This document shows, piece after piece, positions 5,663-12,256 of a stretch of 12,763 nucleotides of DNA (positions are counted from its first letter, which is position 1; every line of letters starts with the position of its first letter). This DNA is from an uncultured Collinsella sp. (lineage in GTDB: Bacteria > Actinomycetota > Coriobacteriia > Coriobacteriales > Coriobacteriaceae). The notes under the pieces were generated by a model. That model did not search any database, had not been told where the DNA came from, and saw nothing but the letters and a program-made list of their open reading frames with translations. The stretch covers positions 1 through 12,763 of the forward strand of contig CABUUE010000021.1 in assembly GCA_902494685.1 (NCBI GenBank), written 5' to 3'. The translations under genes and the position numbers were made by a program.

Positions 5663-6364
5663 ATGGCCTATATCGAATTCAAAGACGTCATCAAAGCATA
5701 CGGCGAGGGCGATGCCCGCATCCATGCGCTCGACGGCGCGAGCTTTACCGTTGAGCGCGGTGAGCTCGCCATTATCCTGGGCGCCTCGGGTGCCGGCAAG
5801 ACCACGGCGCTCAACATCCTGGGCGGTATGGACACGGTAACTTCCGGCACCGTGACGGTGGACGGGCGCGACGTGAGCTCCGCCAACGAGGCGCAGCTCG
5901 TGGAATACCGCCGCGCCGACGTCGGTTTTGTCTTCCAGTTCTACAATTTGGTCCCCAACTTGACGGCGCTCGAAAACGTCGAGCTCGCGGCGCAAATCTG
6001 CCCCGATTCGCTCGATGCCGAACAGACGCTTCGCCAGGTTGGCCTGGGCGAGCGCCTGGGCAACTTTCCGGCACAGCTTTCGGGCGGCGAGCAGCAGCGC
6101 GTGTCCATTGCCCGCGCACTGGCCAAGAACCCCAAGCTGCTTTTATGCGACGAGCCCACGGGCGCGCTCGACTATAAAACCGGCAAGCAGATCTTGCAGC
6201 TGCTGCAGGATACCTGCCGCAAGCAGGGCATTACGGTCATCATCATCACGCACAACTCCGCGCTCGCGCCCATGGCCGATCGCCTGATCCGCTTTAAGAG
6301 TGGTCGCGTGGAGAGCGAGACGGTCCAGCAAAATCCCGTGCCGATCGAGACAATCGAGTGGTAG
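5663..6364 (+). CDS. ABC transporter ATP-binding protein (MacB/LolD-type)
   Basis: ATPase subunit of a two-gene exporter; cytoplasmic face of the membrane. The 233 residues carry all nucleotide-binding motifs: Walker A GASGAGKTT (40-48), Q-loop at Q92 in VFQFYNLVPNLTALENV, signature LSGGEQQRV (139-147), Walker B LLLCDEPTGALD (159-170) and H-loop H197 in IITHN. The FQFYNLVPNLTALENV and GEQQRV...EPTGALD text is typical of the MacB/LolD/FtsE group that pairs with FtsX-like permeases. The end overlaps the permease start or sits within a few bases of it, implying translational coupling. ATG 5663 gives the conserved start MAYIEFKDVIKAYG; its Shine-Dalgarno is weak. Substrate unknown: lipids, peptides and antibiotics are all handled by this group. 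Confidence 0.95.
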   Translation: MAYIEFKDVIKAYGEGDARIHALDGASFTVERGELAIILGASGAGKTTALNILGGMDTVTSGTVTVDGRDVSSANEAQLVEYRRADVGFVFQFYNLVPNLTALENVELAAQICPDSLDAEQTLRQVGLGERLGNFPAQLSGGEQQRVSIARALAKNPKLLLCDEPTGALDYKTGKQILQLLQDTCRKQGITVIIITHNSALAPMADRLIRFKSGRVESETVQQNPVPIETIEW

Positions 6365-9135
6365 TGCCCATGGACCAAGATCGCCAAAACAGCCAAAACC
6401 ACGATACGGAGCACGCGGGTCGCGACCGGGAGTTCGCGACCTACCGTACCGCTCAAAGCTCAAACGATATGGTGCCGACGGTTTTTCGCCGTGGCATCTA
6501 CCGCACAATCCGCGGCAGTCTTAAGCGCTTTTTGTCCATCGTGGTCATCACCGCGCTCGGCGTGAGCGTGATGTGCGGTCTTAAGGCGGGCTGCGAGGAT
6601 TTGTGCGATTCGGTCGATGCCTACTTTGACCAGCAGAATGTCTATGACATTAACGTGCAGTCGACCTATGGCCTTACGCGCGACGATCTTGCGGCTATCC
6701 AAGAGGTTGACGGCGTCGAGACGGCCGAGGGCATCTACGCCGAGACCGCCTACACCGCCGTGGGCACAACGCGCGAACGCGTGGTCGTGCAAAGTCTCTC
6801 CAAGGAGAACATCGATCAGCCAGTGCTCGTGAACGGCGATTTGCCCGAGAGCGCCGATGAGGTCGCGGTGACTTCGAAGTTCCTGAAGGCTTCGGGCAAA
6901 AAGCTCGGCGATACCGTGAGTTTTGCCGCCAATGACGCGAGCTCGTCGAACCAAAGCGCCAAGGATCAGTTTGCCGCGGGCGAGTACACCATTACGGCCG
7001 AGGTCCTCGATCCTACCGACGTGAGCTCCGACTCGACAGTCAACGCCTTTCGCGCCGCTTCGGCGGCGGACTATAAGTTCTATGTGAGCGAGGATGCCGC
7101 GACATCTTCTTCCTACTCTGCGGTCCACGTGATTGTCGAGGGAGCCAAGAGTCTTAACTCCTATTCGGATGCCTACACGACAAAGATCAACGAGGTTAAA
7201 GGCAACATCGAGAAGATCCGCGAGGGGCGTGAGAAGGCGCGCGTTCAGGAGCTGACGGTCGACACGCCGGCAAGCTTGGATGCGGCCGAGCGCCAGGCGA
7301 ATATGCTCTTTGGGATTGAACAGGACAACATCAATCGCATGACCGAGGGCAGCGAGGAGCGCGTCCAGGCTCAGGCAGAGTTGAACCAGCGGCGCGCCGC
7401 CGCCAACCAGCATTTTGCCGATGCCCGCGCCGAGCTTTCCGATCTGGGCGAATGCACCTGGTACATCCAGGACCGCGGTAACATCGCAAGCTACTCGAGC
7501 GTCGAGAGCGATAGCTCGTCAATTGAGGCCATCGCCACGGTTTTCCCATTTATCTTCTTTGTCGTCGCCGTGCTCATCAGCCTTACCACCGCCACGCGCA
7601 TGGTCGAGGAGGAGCGCACGCTCATTGGCCTGTACAAGGCGCTCGGCTATTCACGCGGGCGCATCCTGTCCAAATACGTGGACTATGCGCTGTGGGCATG
7701 TCTGATCGGCGGCGTGCTCGGCAATATCATCGGATTTGTGGGCCTGCCGCTGTTCCTGTTTACGGTGTTCGACGACATGTACTCGCTGCCCCAGATGTTG
7801 CTCTCGTACGACATCGTGTCCTCAATCGTCTCGGTGGCGCTGTTTGCCGTGGGCGTGGTGGGCGCTACGATTATCGCCTGCCGCCACGAGATGACCGAGA
7901 CCCCGGCCTCGCTCATGCGTCCCAAGGCCCCACGCGCCGGCTCTCGCATCTTGCTTGAGCGCATCGGCTTTATCTGGCGCCGCATGAGCTTTTTGAACAA
8001 GGTGGCGGCGCGTAACCTGTTCCGCTACAAAAAGCGCGCCTTTATGACCATCTTCGGTATCGCCGGCTGCACAGCGCTCGTGATCTGCGGTATGGGCATT
8101 CGCGACACGTCGGTGGCGCTTTCGCCCAAACAGTACGGGCATATCACGCGCTACGACCTGCTGGCGGTCGCCAATCCCGACGATTTTTCGCAGACGTGCG
8201 CGGCATTGGATGAGCGCAGCGCGGCCAATGATTTTAACGTGACCGTGACCTCGACCCTGCCGATTATGACCGACAACGTCACCTTTACGTTTGGCGGCAA
8301 GAGCGAGACCGTGCAGCTCATTGTGATTTCCGACGACCGCACGGGTGACTTGGGTGACTACGTGCGCCTGGAGGATGAGTCCAACGAACCACTCGCCCTG
8401 CGTGACGGGGACGTGTATTTAAGCAGGAGCTCGCAGCTGGTGCTGGGGATTCAGCCGGGCGATACGGCTCACGTCCAGGATTCGTCGCTCAATGTTGCCA
8501 AGGTCAAAGTCAGCGACATTTCGCTTAACTATCTGGGCAACACGCTTTACATGACGCAGGGCACCTATGAGCGCGCGTTCGGTCGAAGTGCACGTCTTAA
8601 CGGCGTCTTTGTGCTGCTTAAGGGTTCGTCGGCCGACCAGATTGCGTTTAGCAAGAATCTTAAGAGTGACGGTTGGCTTACGATTTCGAGTACGGCCGAG
8701 CATTGGGAAAACTATGAGGCGAACTTTACGATCATCAATTCGGTCGTGGTGCTTGTGACCTTTATGGCGGCGTGCCTATCGTTTGTGGTGGTGTTTACGC
8801 TGTCCAACACCAACATTTCGGAGCGCAAGCGCGAACTGGCAACCATCAAGGTGTTGGGTTTCCGCCGCGGCGAGGTGCACCATTACGTCAACAAGGAGAC
8901 GTTGATTCTTACAGCGATTGGCGCCGCGCTGGGCGTGCCGCTGGGTGGCTTGCTGGCCGAGAGCTTTACCTACATTTTGCAGATGCCGTCGCTGTATTTT
9001 GATGTTGAGGTCGAGCCACTGAGCTACGTGCTCGCCGTGGTGCTTTCCTTTGGCTTTACGTTTATCGTCAACCTCGCTACCAATCGCACCCTCAATAAGA
9101 TCGACATGGTCGGTGCCCTCAAGAGCGCCGAGTAA
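6358..9135 (+). CDS. FtsX-like ABC transporter permease, 925 residues
   Basis: Membrane partner of the ATPase. In order: a polar, charged N-terminus (1-55) ahead of TM1 (about 58-76); an extracytoplasmic MacB-periplasmic-core-like region (about 80-275); an alanine/glutamate-rich likely coiled coil (about 277-363); a first FtsX module with TMs near 388-412, 440-468 and 486-508; TM near 561-581; a second extracytoplasmic domain (about 585-785); and a second FtsX module with TMs near 794-816, 849-870 and 889-910. Both modules have the cytoplasmic coupling text RTLIGLYKALGYSRGRI or RELATIKVLGFRRGEV. The duplicated 8-TM layout makes one chain serve as both halves of the pore. GTG 6358, GTG 6364 and ATG 6370 are all possible starts; none has a clear ribosome site. 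Substrate unknown. Confidence 0.93.
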   Translation: MVVPMDQDRQNSQNHDTEHAGRDREFATYRTAQSSNDMVPTVFRRGIYRTIRGSLKRFLSIVVITALGVSVMCGLKAGCEDLCDSVDAYFDQQNVYDINVQSTYGLTRDDLAAIQEVDGVETAEGIYAETAYTAVGTTRERVVVQSLSKENIDQPVLVNGDLPESADEVAVTSKFLKASGKKLGDTVSFAANDASSSNQSAKDQFAAGEYTITAEVLDPTDVSSDSTVNAFRAASAADYKFYVSEDAATSSSYSAVHVIVEGAKSLNSYSDAYTTKINEVKGNIEKIREGREKARVQELTVDTPASLDAAERQANMLFGIEQDNINRMTEGSEERVQAQAELNQRRAAANQHFADARAELSDLGECTWYIQDRGNIASYSSVESDSSSIEAIATVFPFIFFVVAVLISLTTATRMVEEERTLIGLYKALGYSRGRILSKYVDYALWACLIGGVLGNIIGFVGLPLFLFTVFDDMYSLPQMLLSYDIVSSIVSVALFAVGVVGATIIACRHEMTETPASLMRPKAPRAGSRILLERIGFIWRRMSFLNKVAARNLFRYKKRAFMTIFGIAGCTALVICGMGIRDTSVALSPKQYGHITRYDLLAVANPDDFSQTCAALDERSAANDFNVTVTSTLPIMTDNVTFTFGGKSETVQLIVISDDRTGDLGDYVRLEDESNEPLALRDGDVYLSRSSQLVLGIQPGDTAHVQDSSLNVAKVKVSDISLNYLGNTLYMTQGTYERAFGRSARLNGVFVLLKGSSADQIAFSKNLKSDGWLTISSTAEHWENYEANFTIINSVVVLVTFMAACLSFVVVFTLSNTNISERKRELATIKVLGFRRGEVHHYVNKETLILTAIGAALGVPLGGLLAESFTYILQMPSLYFDVEVEPLSYVLAVVLSFGFTFIVNLATNRTLNKIDMVGALKSAE

Positions 9136-9185
9136 CCTGCCAAAAAGGGACAGGTTTATTTTGGCAGGTTTTATCTGGGCAAACG
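9136..9185 (+). repeat. 50-bp inverted repeat, right copy, abutting the permease stop
   Basis: Begins on the base after the TAA stop of the permease and is the inverted partner of 5563-5612. This copy is itself a hairpin, CCTGCCAAAA (9136-9145) with TTTTGGCAGG (9159-9168), followed by TTTTATC, so it may also help terminate transcription. Confidence 0.85.
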
Positions 9186-9220
9186 CCGGGCACCTACGGG
9201 TGACCCGGCGTTTGTTGCTT
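9181..9220 (+). terminator. Strong intrinsic terminator of the ABC operon
   Basis: AAACGCCGGG (9181-9190) pairs with CCCGGCGTTT (9204-9213); inside, CACC TACG GGTG adds four pairs, with one bulged A. TTTGTTGCTTTG follows. It overlaps the right repeat by five bases. Bases 9221-9308 contain a short direct repeat TTTGCTATGC/TTTGCTATC but no gene. Confidence 0.85.
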
Positions 9221-9308
9221 TGCTATGCTTTGCTATCTTCTGCTCGCAGGCGTGGATGAGAGGCTCTCTTTAGCCTTCGAGATTGGGCTTGAATGGGTCA
9301 TATGCCAC

Positions 9309-9457
9309 AAAACGGGCCTATCTACTACGTTTAATTGGATACCCTCAACCATGCCGGGAAAACGAAAAATAAAACCGCAGGTAGAAGGTCTGTCGATTTT
9401 CGAAAAAGGCGGTCATGGTTGACCTCATCGAGTTAAACGTAGTAGATGACCCCTTTT
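9309..9457. repeat. 149-bp long inverted repeat with CTACTACG ends
   Basis: ATCTACTACGTTTAA (9320-9334) pairs perfectly with 9433-9447, and TCAACCATG (9345-9353) with 9414-9422. GAT/ATC and AAAA/TTTT pairs (9309-9312 with 9454-9457) extend it. The 60-base centre is A-rich and has CGAAAA/TTTTCG. No coding potential. Its size and AT-richer make-up suggest a MITE-like or structural repeat; its GACCCCTTTT end could act as a terminator tail. Confidence 0.7.
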
Positions 9458-9515
9458 CGTGGCGGACCATCAAACGAACGCCGACGCTTGTGCTGTAGCC
9501 GCTCCGATCATTCGT

Positions 9516-9584
9516 AAGTTGCGGTGGAATAGTTCCTAGATTCAGCCATTTGCGGGCTAAGCAGGAACTATTTCACCGCAACTT
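9516..9584. repeat. 69-bp inverted repeat with 22-bp arms
   Basis: The arms 9516-9537 and 9563-9584 match at 21 of 22 positions; the exception is a G-U pair in RNA. The arm text starts AAGTTGCGGTG and ends AATAGTTCCT. The 25-base loop contains AGCC/GGCT. AATTTC follows on the plus strand. Bases 9458-9515 and 9585-9613 hold nothing recognisable. Confidence 0.8.
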
Positions 9585-9645
9585 AATTTCAGACCAGGCA
9601 CCCGCAGCAAGAAGACGAATAGCCTCGGACTCCCTAGTTACCGCA

Positions 9646-9766
9646 GGAGGCTCCAGGGCTTACCTCCCAAATCTTTCCGCAGGACGGAAAGACCCCGCCG
9701 CGCGAAGCGCACGGCGGGGTCCTGACATGTCCGAGGACGATTTGGGAGGTAAGCCCTGGGGCCTCC
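9646..9766 (-). repeat. 121-nt hairpin in the pfkA 3' region (structured element, copy 2)
   Basis: On the minus strand it starts 23 bases after the pfkA stop. The outer arms 9766-9739 and 9673-9646 pair over 28 positions, 27 Watson-Crick plus one G-U. Inside are the loop strand GTCCTC (9738-9733), GGAC paired with GTCC (9732-9729 with 9685-9682), a GC-rich hairpin (9721-9691) and the opposing loop TGCGGA (9681-9676). Both loop strands and their spacing match the element after asd, although the stems differ. An alternative fold pairs TTTCCG with CGGAAA (9674-9690). Confidence 0.85.
9688..9721 (-). terminator. Probable pfkA terminator inside the 3' element
   Basis: On the minus strand GACCCCGCCG (9721-9712) pairs with CGGCGGGGTC (9700-9691), with a GCG/CGC extension and a small loop, then TTT. 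The stem is strong but the T-tract is only three bases, so termination efficiency is uncertain. Confidence 0.4.
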
Positions 9767-9789
9767 GATGAGAGCAGTTCCAGCCGAGG

Positions 9790-10869
9790 CTACTCGTCGC
9801 CGAAGCTGATGCCCAGCGCCTTGGCCTCGCGTACCAGATCGCTCTGGGGGTCGACATACTTGAGCTTGCCGGCAACATCCTCGAGCGGCATGTGGCACAT
9901 CTTGCCGTCGCGCAGGGCAATCATGTAGCCAAACTCGCCGCGCAGGCAGCCGAGTGCTGCCTCGACGCCGCACTGGGTCGCAAAGATACGGTCCTGGGCG
10001 TCGGGCTGGCCGCCGCGCTGCGTGTGGCCGGGGATGGCGACACGGGTCTCGCGACCGGTCTTGGCCTCGATCTCCTTGGCGATGTCGTAGACAATCGACG
10101 GGCTCGTGCGCTCGGCAAGCTTTTTCTTGTACTCCTTCTTGGACAGCGCTGCGTCCTCCTTGGAGATGGCACCTTCGGCGACGGCCACGATGGTAAAGCG
10201 GCTGCCAGTCTCCATGCGATGCTCGATGGTCTTGATGACCTGGTCCATGTCGTAGGGGATCTCGGGAATCAGGATGACGTCCGCGCCGCCCGCAACGCCG
10301 GCGTACAGCGGGATCCAGCCAACCTTGTGCCCCATGATCTCGATAACGAACACACGGCCGTGGCTCGAAGCGGTGGTGTGGATGTCGTCGATGCACTTGG
10401 TGGCGACGTCGATGGCGCTCGTAAAGCCAAAGGTCATCTCGGTGCCCCAGGTGTCGTTATCGATGGTCTTGGGCAGGGCGATAACGTTGAGGCCCTCTTC
10501 GCGCAGGCGGTTGGCGGTCTTGGTGGAGCCGTTGCCGCCCAGCATAAACAGGCAGTCGAGCTGCAGCTTGTGATAGGTGTGGACCATTGCGGGCACCTTC
10601 TCGACGCCGTCGGCCTCGGGAGTGTCCAGACGCTTGAACGGCGTGCGGCTCGTGCCCAGGATGGTGCCGCCGCGGGTGAGGATGCCGCTAAAATCGGCGG
10701 GCGTCATGACGCGGAACCTGCTGTAGATGAGGCCTTGGTAGCCGTCCTCAAAACCGTAGATCTCGATAGGTTCTTCGCTATTGGTCATAAGCGTTTTGAC
10801 GATGCCGCGCATGGTGGCGTTGAGCGCCTGGCAGTCGCCGCCACTAGTAAGAAGACCGATCCTAAGCAT
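9790..10869 (-). CDS. pfkA: 6-phosphofructokinase (PKTIDND type, probably ATP-using)
   Basis: Phosphorylates fructose 6-phosphate to the 1,6-bisphosphate, the committed step of glycolysis; cytoplasmic. 359 residues. Motifs: LLTSGGDCQALNA (6-18), nucleotide loop GGNGSTKTAN (111-120), catalytic PKTIDND (133-139, base D137), GRVFVIEIMGHKVGWI (171-186), PEIP (202-205) and PGHTQRGGQP near the C-terminus. G114 is the residue linked to ATP use (Asp in pyrophosphate enzymes), while K134 is the lysine seen in pyrophosphate and actinobacterial group III enzymes. N113 replaces the usual metal-binding Asp, as in related anaerobe enzymes I recall. ATG 10869 has AAGGA five to six bases upstream. The gene is single, with its own promoter and a long 3' hairpin. 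Confidence 0.95.
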   Translation of the reverse strand: MLRIGLLTSGGDCQALNATMRGIVKTLMTNSEEPIEIYGFEDGYQGLIYSRFRVMTPADFSGILTRGGTILGTSRTPFKRLDTPEADGVEKVPAMVHTYHKLQLDCLFMLGGNGSTKTANRLREEGLNVIALPKTIDNDTWGTEMTFGFTSAIDVATKCIDDIHTTASSHGRVFVIEIMGHKVGWIPLYAGVAGGADVILIPEIPYDMDQVIKTIEHRMETGSRFTIVAVAEGAISKEDAALSKKEYKKKLAERTSPSIVYDIAKEIEAKTGRETRVAIPGHTQRGGQPDAQDRIFATQCGVEAALGCLRGEFGYMIALRDGKMCHMPLEDVAGKLKYVDPQSDLVREAKALGISFGDE

Positions 10870-10888
10870 GGTGAATCCTTCCGGGCAA

Positions 10889-10897
10889 GTTATAACA
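10889..10897 (-). promoter_or_regulatory. Extended -10 promoter of pfkA
   Basis: On the minus strand TG-T-TATAAC (10897-10889) is an extended -10 with no clear -35. Transcription would start about 13 bases before the ATG, giving a very short leader containing the AAGGA site. Confidence 0.45.
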
Positions 10898-10907
10898 TGC
10901 GCATAAG

Positions 10908-10940
10908 TTTACCCCCGCACATTGTTGATGCGGGGGTAAA
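10908..10940. repeat. Perfect 12-bp inverted repeat between pfkA and the upstream hydrolase
   Basis: TTTACCCCCGCA (10908-10919) and TGCGGGGGTAAA (10929-10940) surround a 9-base loop. It could be the terminator of the hydrolase gene ending at 11010, although it lacks a following T-run on either strand. It could also be an operator just upstream of the pfkA -10. The sequence alone does not decide. Confidence 0.7.
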
Positions 10941-11009
10941 ACGTGTTAGCTCAAATGTATAGAAATGTAAGCAACGTCAGGCGAGCGTAAGGACGACGGT
11001 GCCAGCTCC

Positions 11010-12095
11010 TTACAGCGCGAAGGCGTCGACGTCGCCCCAGTGGCGGCGCAGCGTGATGGCGGCAGCGGGCTCGGTATTGTCAAAGACGACCGACCATTGC
11101 GTGTTGCTGGTGATGTCTTCCGGATTGGGCTCTTGCGCCGCAGCGCGTAGGGCCTTCCAAGCGATTGCTTCGTCTTGGGCGCCGACATGGGCGTCAAGGA
11201 CATCGGCGATTGCGACGGCGCGTTCCTTGCCATGGCCCAGCTCGCCATTCTTTTGGTTGGGCAGCACTTCGTCGCCATAGCAGGCATAGAAGTTCGTAAC
11301 CTGGCGTACAGGAGTCGCTTTGAAAGCGCGGTCCGGATCGTGCGGATCCCACTCTACTACGCGCGCGTCACCGGCGGCGTCGTTGATAAAGAAGTGGTAA
11401 TCGCGTCCTGCCATGGCGTGCATGTCGTAGGCGGAAAGCAGGTCGACAGCTTCTTGCGTAGTAGCCGCGCGGTCGAGCGCCAGGCGGATGGCGAGCGAAG
11501 TGTTGATGACGGGGCGCTGCGTGTCCTGGTCACAGGGTTTGGAATCCAGGGTGAGCACGGCAATGGACACGCCACATTCGTTGACGCCGTCGAGCTGGGC
11601 AAACGGGCCCATCAATGCCGTGGCGCGTCCGGCGACGGAGCCAAGCGGAGTGTTGGCGCCCAGGTTATTGAGGGCCGCAAAGCCGATGGAGGCATAGCCG
11701 TCGCGCGGGTGATTGCGCACCAGCAGCGCCGAGGTGTCGTCCTTAAAGTCGTAATTGCGACCGGTGCGCACGCGGCCTTCGGCATCTACGGCGGCAAAGG
11801 CGCTGCAGGCAAACTGGGGTGCCTGGACATGTGCCGGCACACCGGGCAGCACCTGCGCCACCACGGCATCGATGTAGGCCTGGTCGTCGCGTACGCCAGC
11901 GGCGATGATGCGGTCGAGGTTGTAGTCGTAAGCGATGTCGATTGCGTACAGGTCATAGCCATCCGCGTAGCCGGTCAAGCGTTTGAGCGACGCGGCGGAC
12001 TTGATTTGCTTGCGGTAAGCGATACCGGTGGCAGCGGCAAGGCCGACGGCGACTCCCGCGACACCGCAGGCGATGGCAATGCTACGTGGCTTCAT
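11010..12095 (-). CDS. Membrane-anchored linear amide C-N hydrolase (choloylglycine hydrolase/C45-like Ntn enzyme)
   Basis: 361 residues. A single hydrophobic segment (about 6-27) after MKPRS is a signal anchor, so the enzyme should face outward. The predicted nucleophile is C97 in PQFACSAFAAVD. R113 and D116 in TGRNYDF lie 16 and 19 residues after it, the same spacing as Cys2, Arg18 and Asp21 of bile salt hydrolases. QLDGVNECGVSIAVL (about 168-182) matches the family's NE-G segment. The 96 residues before C97 would be removed by self-cleavage if it matures like other Ntn hydrolases. Substrate cannot be read from sequence: bile salts, penicillin V, N-acyl amino acids and homoserine lactones are all used in this superfamily. 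GAGAGGAG precedes ATG 12095. Family firm, function open. Confidence 0.85.
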   Translation of the reverse strand: MKPRSIAIACGVAGVAVGLAAATGIAYRKQIKSAASLKRLTGYADGYDLYAIDIAYDYNLDRIIAAGVRDDQAYIDAVVAQVLPGVPAHVQAPQFACSAFAAVDAEGRVRTGRNYDFKDDTSALLVRNHPRDGYASIGFAALNNLGANTPLGSVAGRATALMGPFAQLDGVNECGVSIAVLTLDSKPCDQDTQRPVINTSLAIRLALDRAATTQEAVDLLSAYDMHAMAGRDYHFFINDAAGDARVVEWDPHDPDRAFKATPVRQVTNFYACYGDEVLPNQKNGELGHGKERAVAIADVLDAHVGAQDEAIAWKALRAAAQEPNPEDITSNTQWSVVFDNTEPAAAITLRRHWGDVDAFAL

Positions 12096-12123
12096 GACGG
12101 CTCCTCTCGTCCTGTTAACGTAA

Positions 12124-12150
12124 TTGTCGCAAAAGGTGCACGGGTATGAT
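12124..12150 (+). promoter_or_regulatory. Candidate promoter of the M18 aminopeptidase gene
   Basis: TATGAT (12145-12150) with TTGTCG (12124-12129) 15 bases upstream, in the divergent gap 12096-12256. The hexamers are good, the spacing short. No convincing promoter was seen for the hydrolase on the opposite strand. Confidence 0.35.
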
Positions 12151-12256
12151 GGCTCAACTTGGCGAGCGGCGCGGGATTAAACATGGAATGAAGAGTGCGG
12201 CGCTGGCGCGGCGGGGTATGCTGGAGGGGACCATCAACCCAGCGAAAGGGGAGAGC

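Noticed and set aside
9214..9236. TTTGCTATGC/TTTGCTATC direct repeat
   Set aside because: Two short units in the T-rich tail of the terminator; no sign of a larger array or CRISPR.
9892..10962. 356-codon plus-strand open frame over pfkA
   Set aside because: Antisense shadow of a clear phosphofructokinase; no motif and no ribosome site.
11175..12149. 324-codon plus-strand open frame over the hydrolase gene
   Set aside because: Shadow of the Ntn-hydrolase frame, which carries the catalytic motifs and a good ribosome site.
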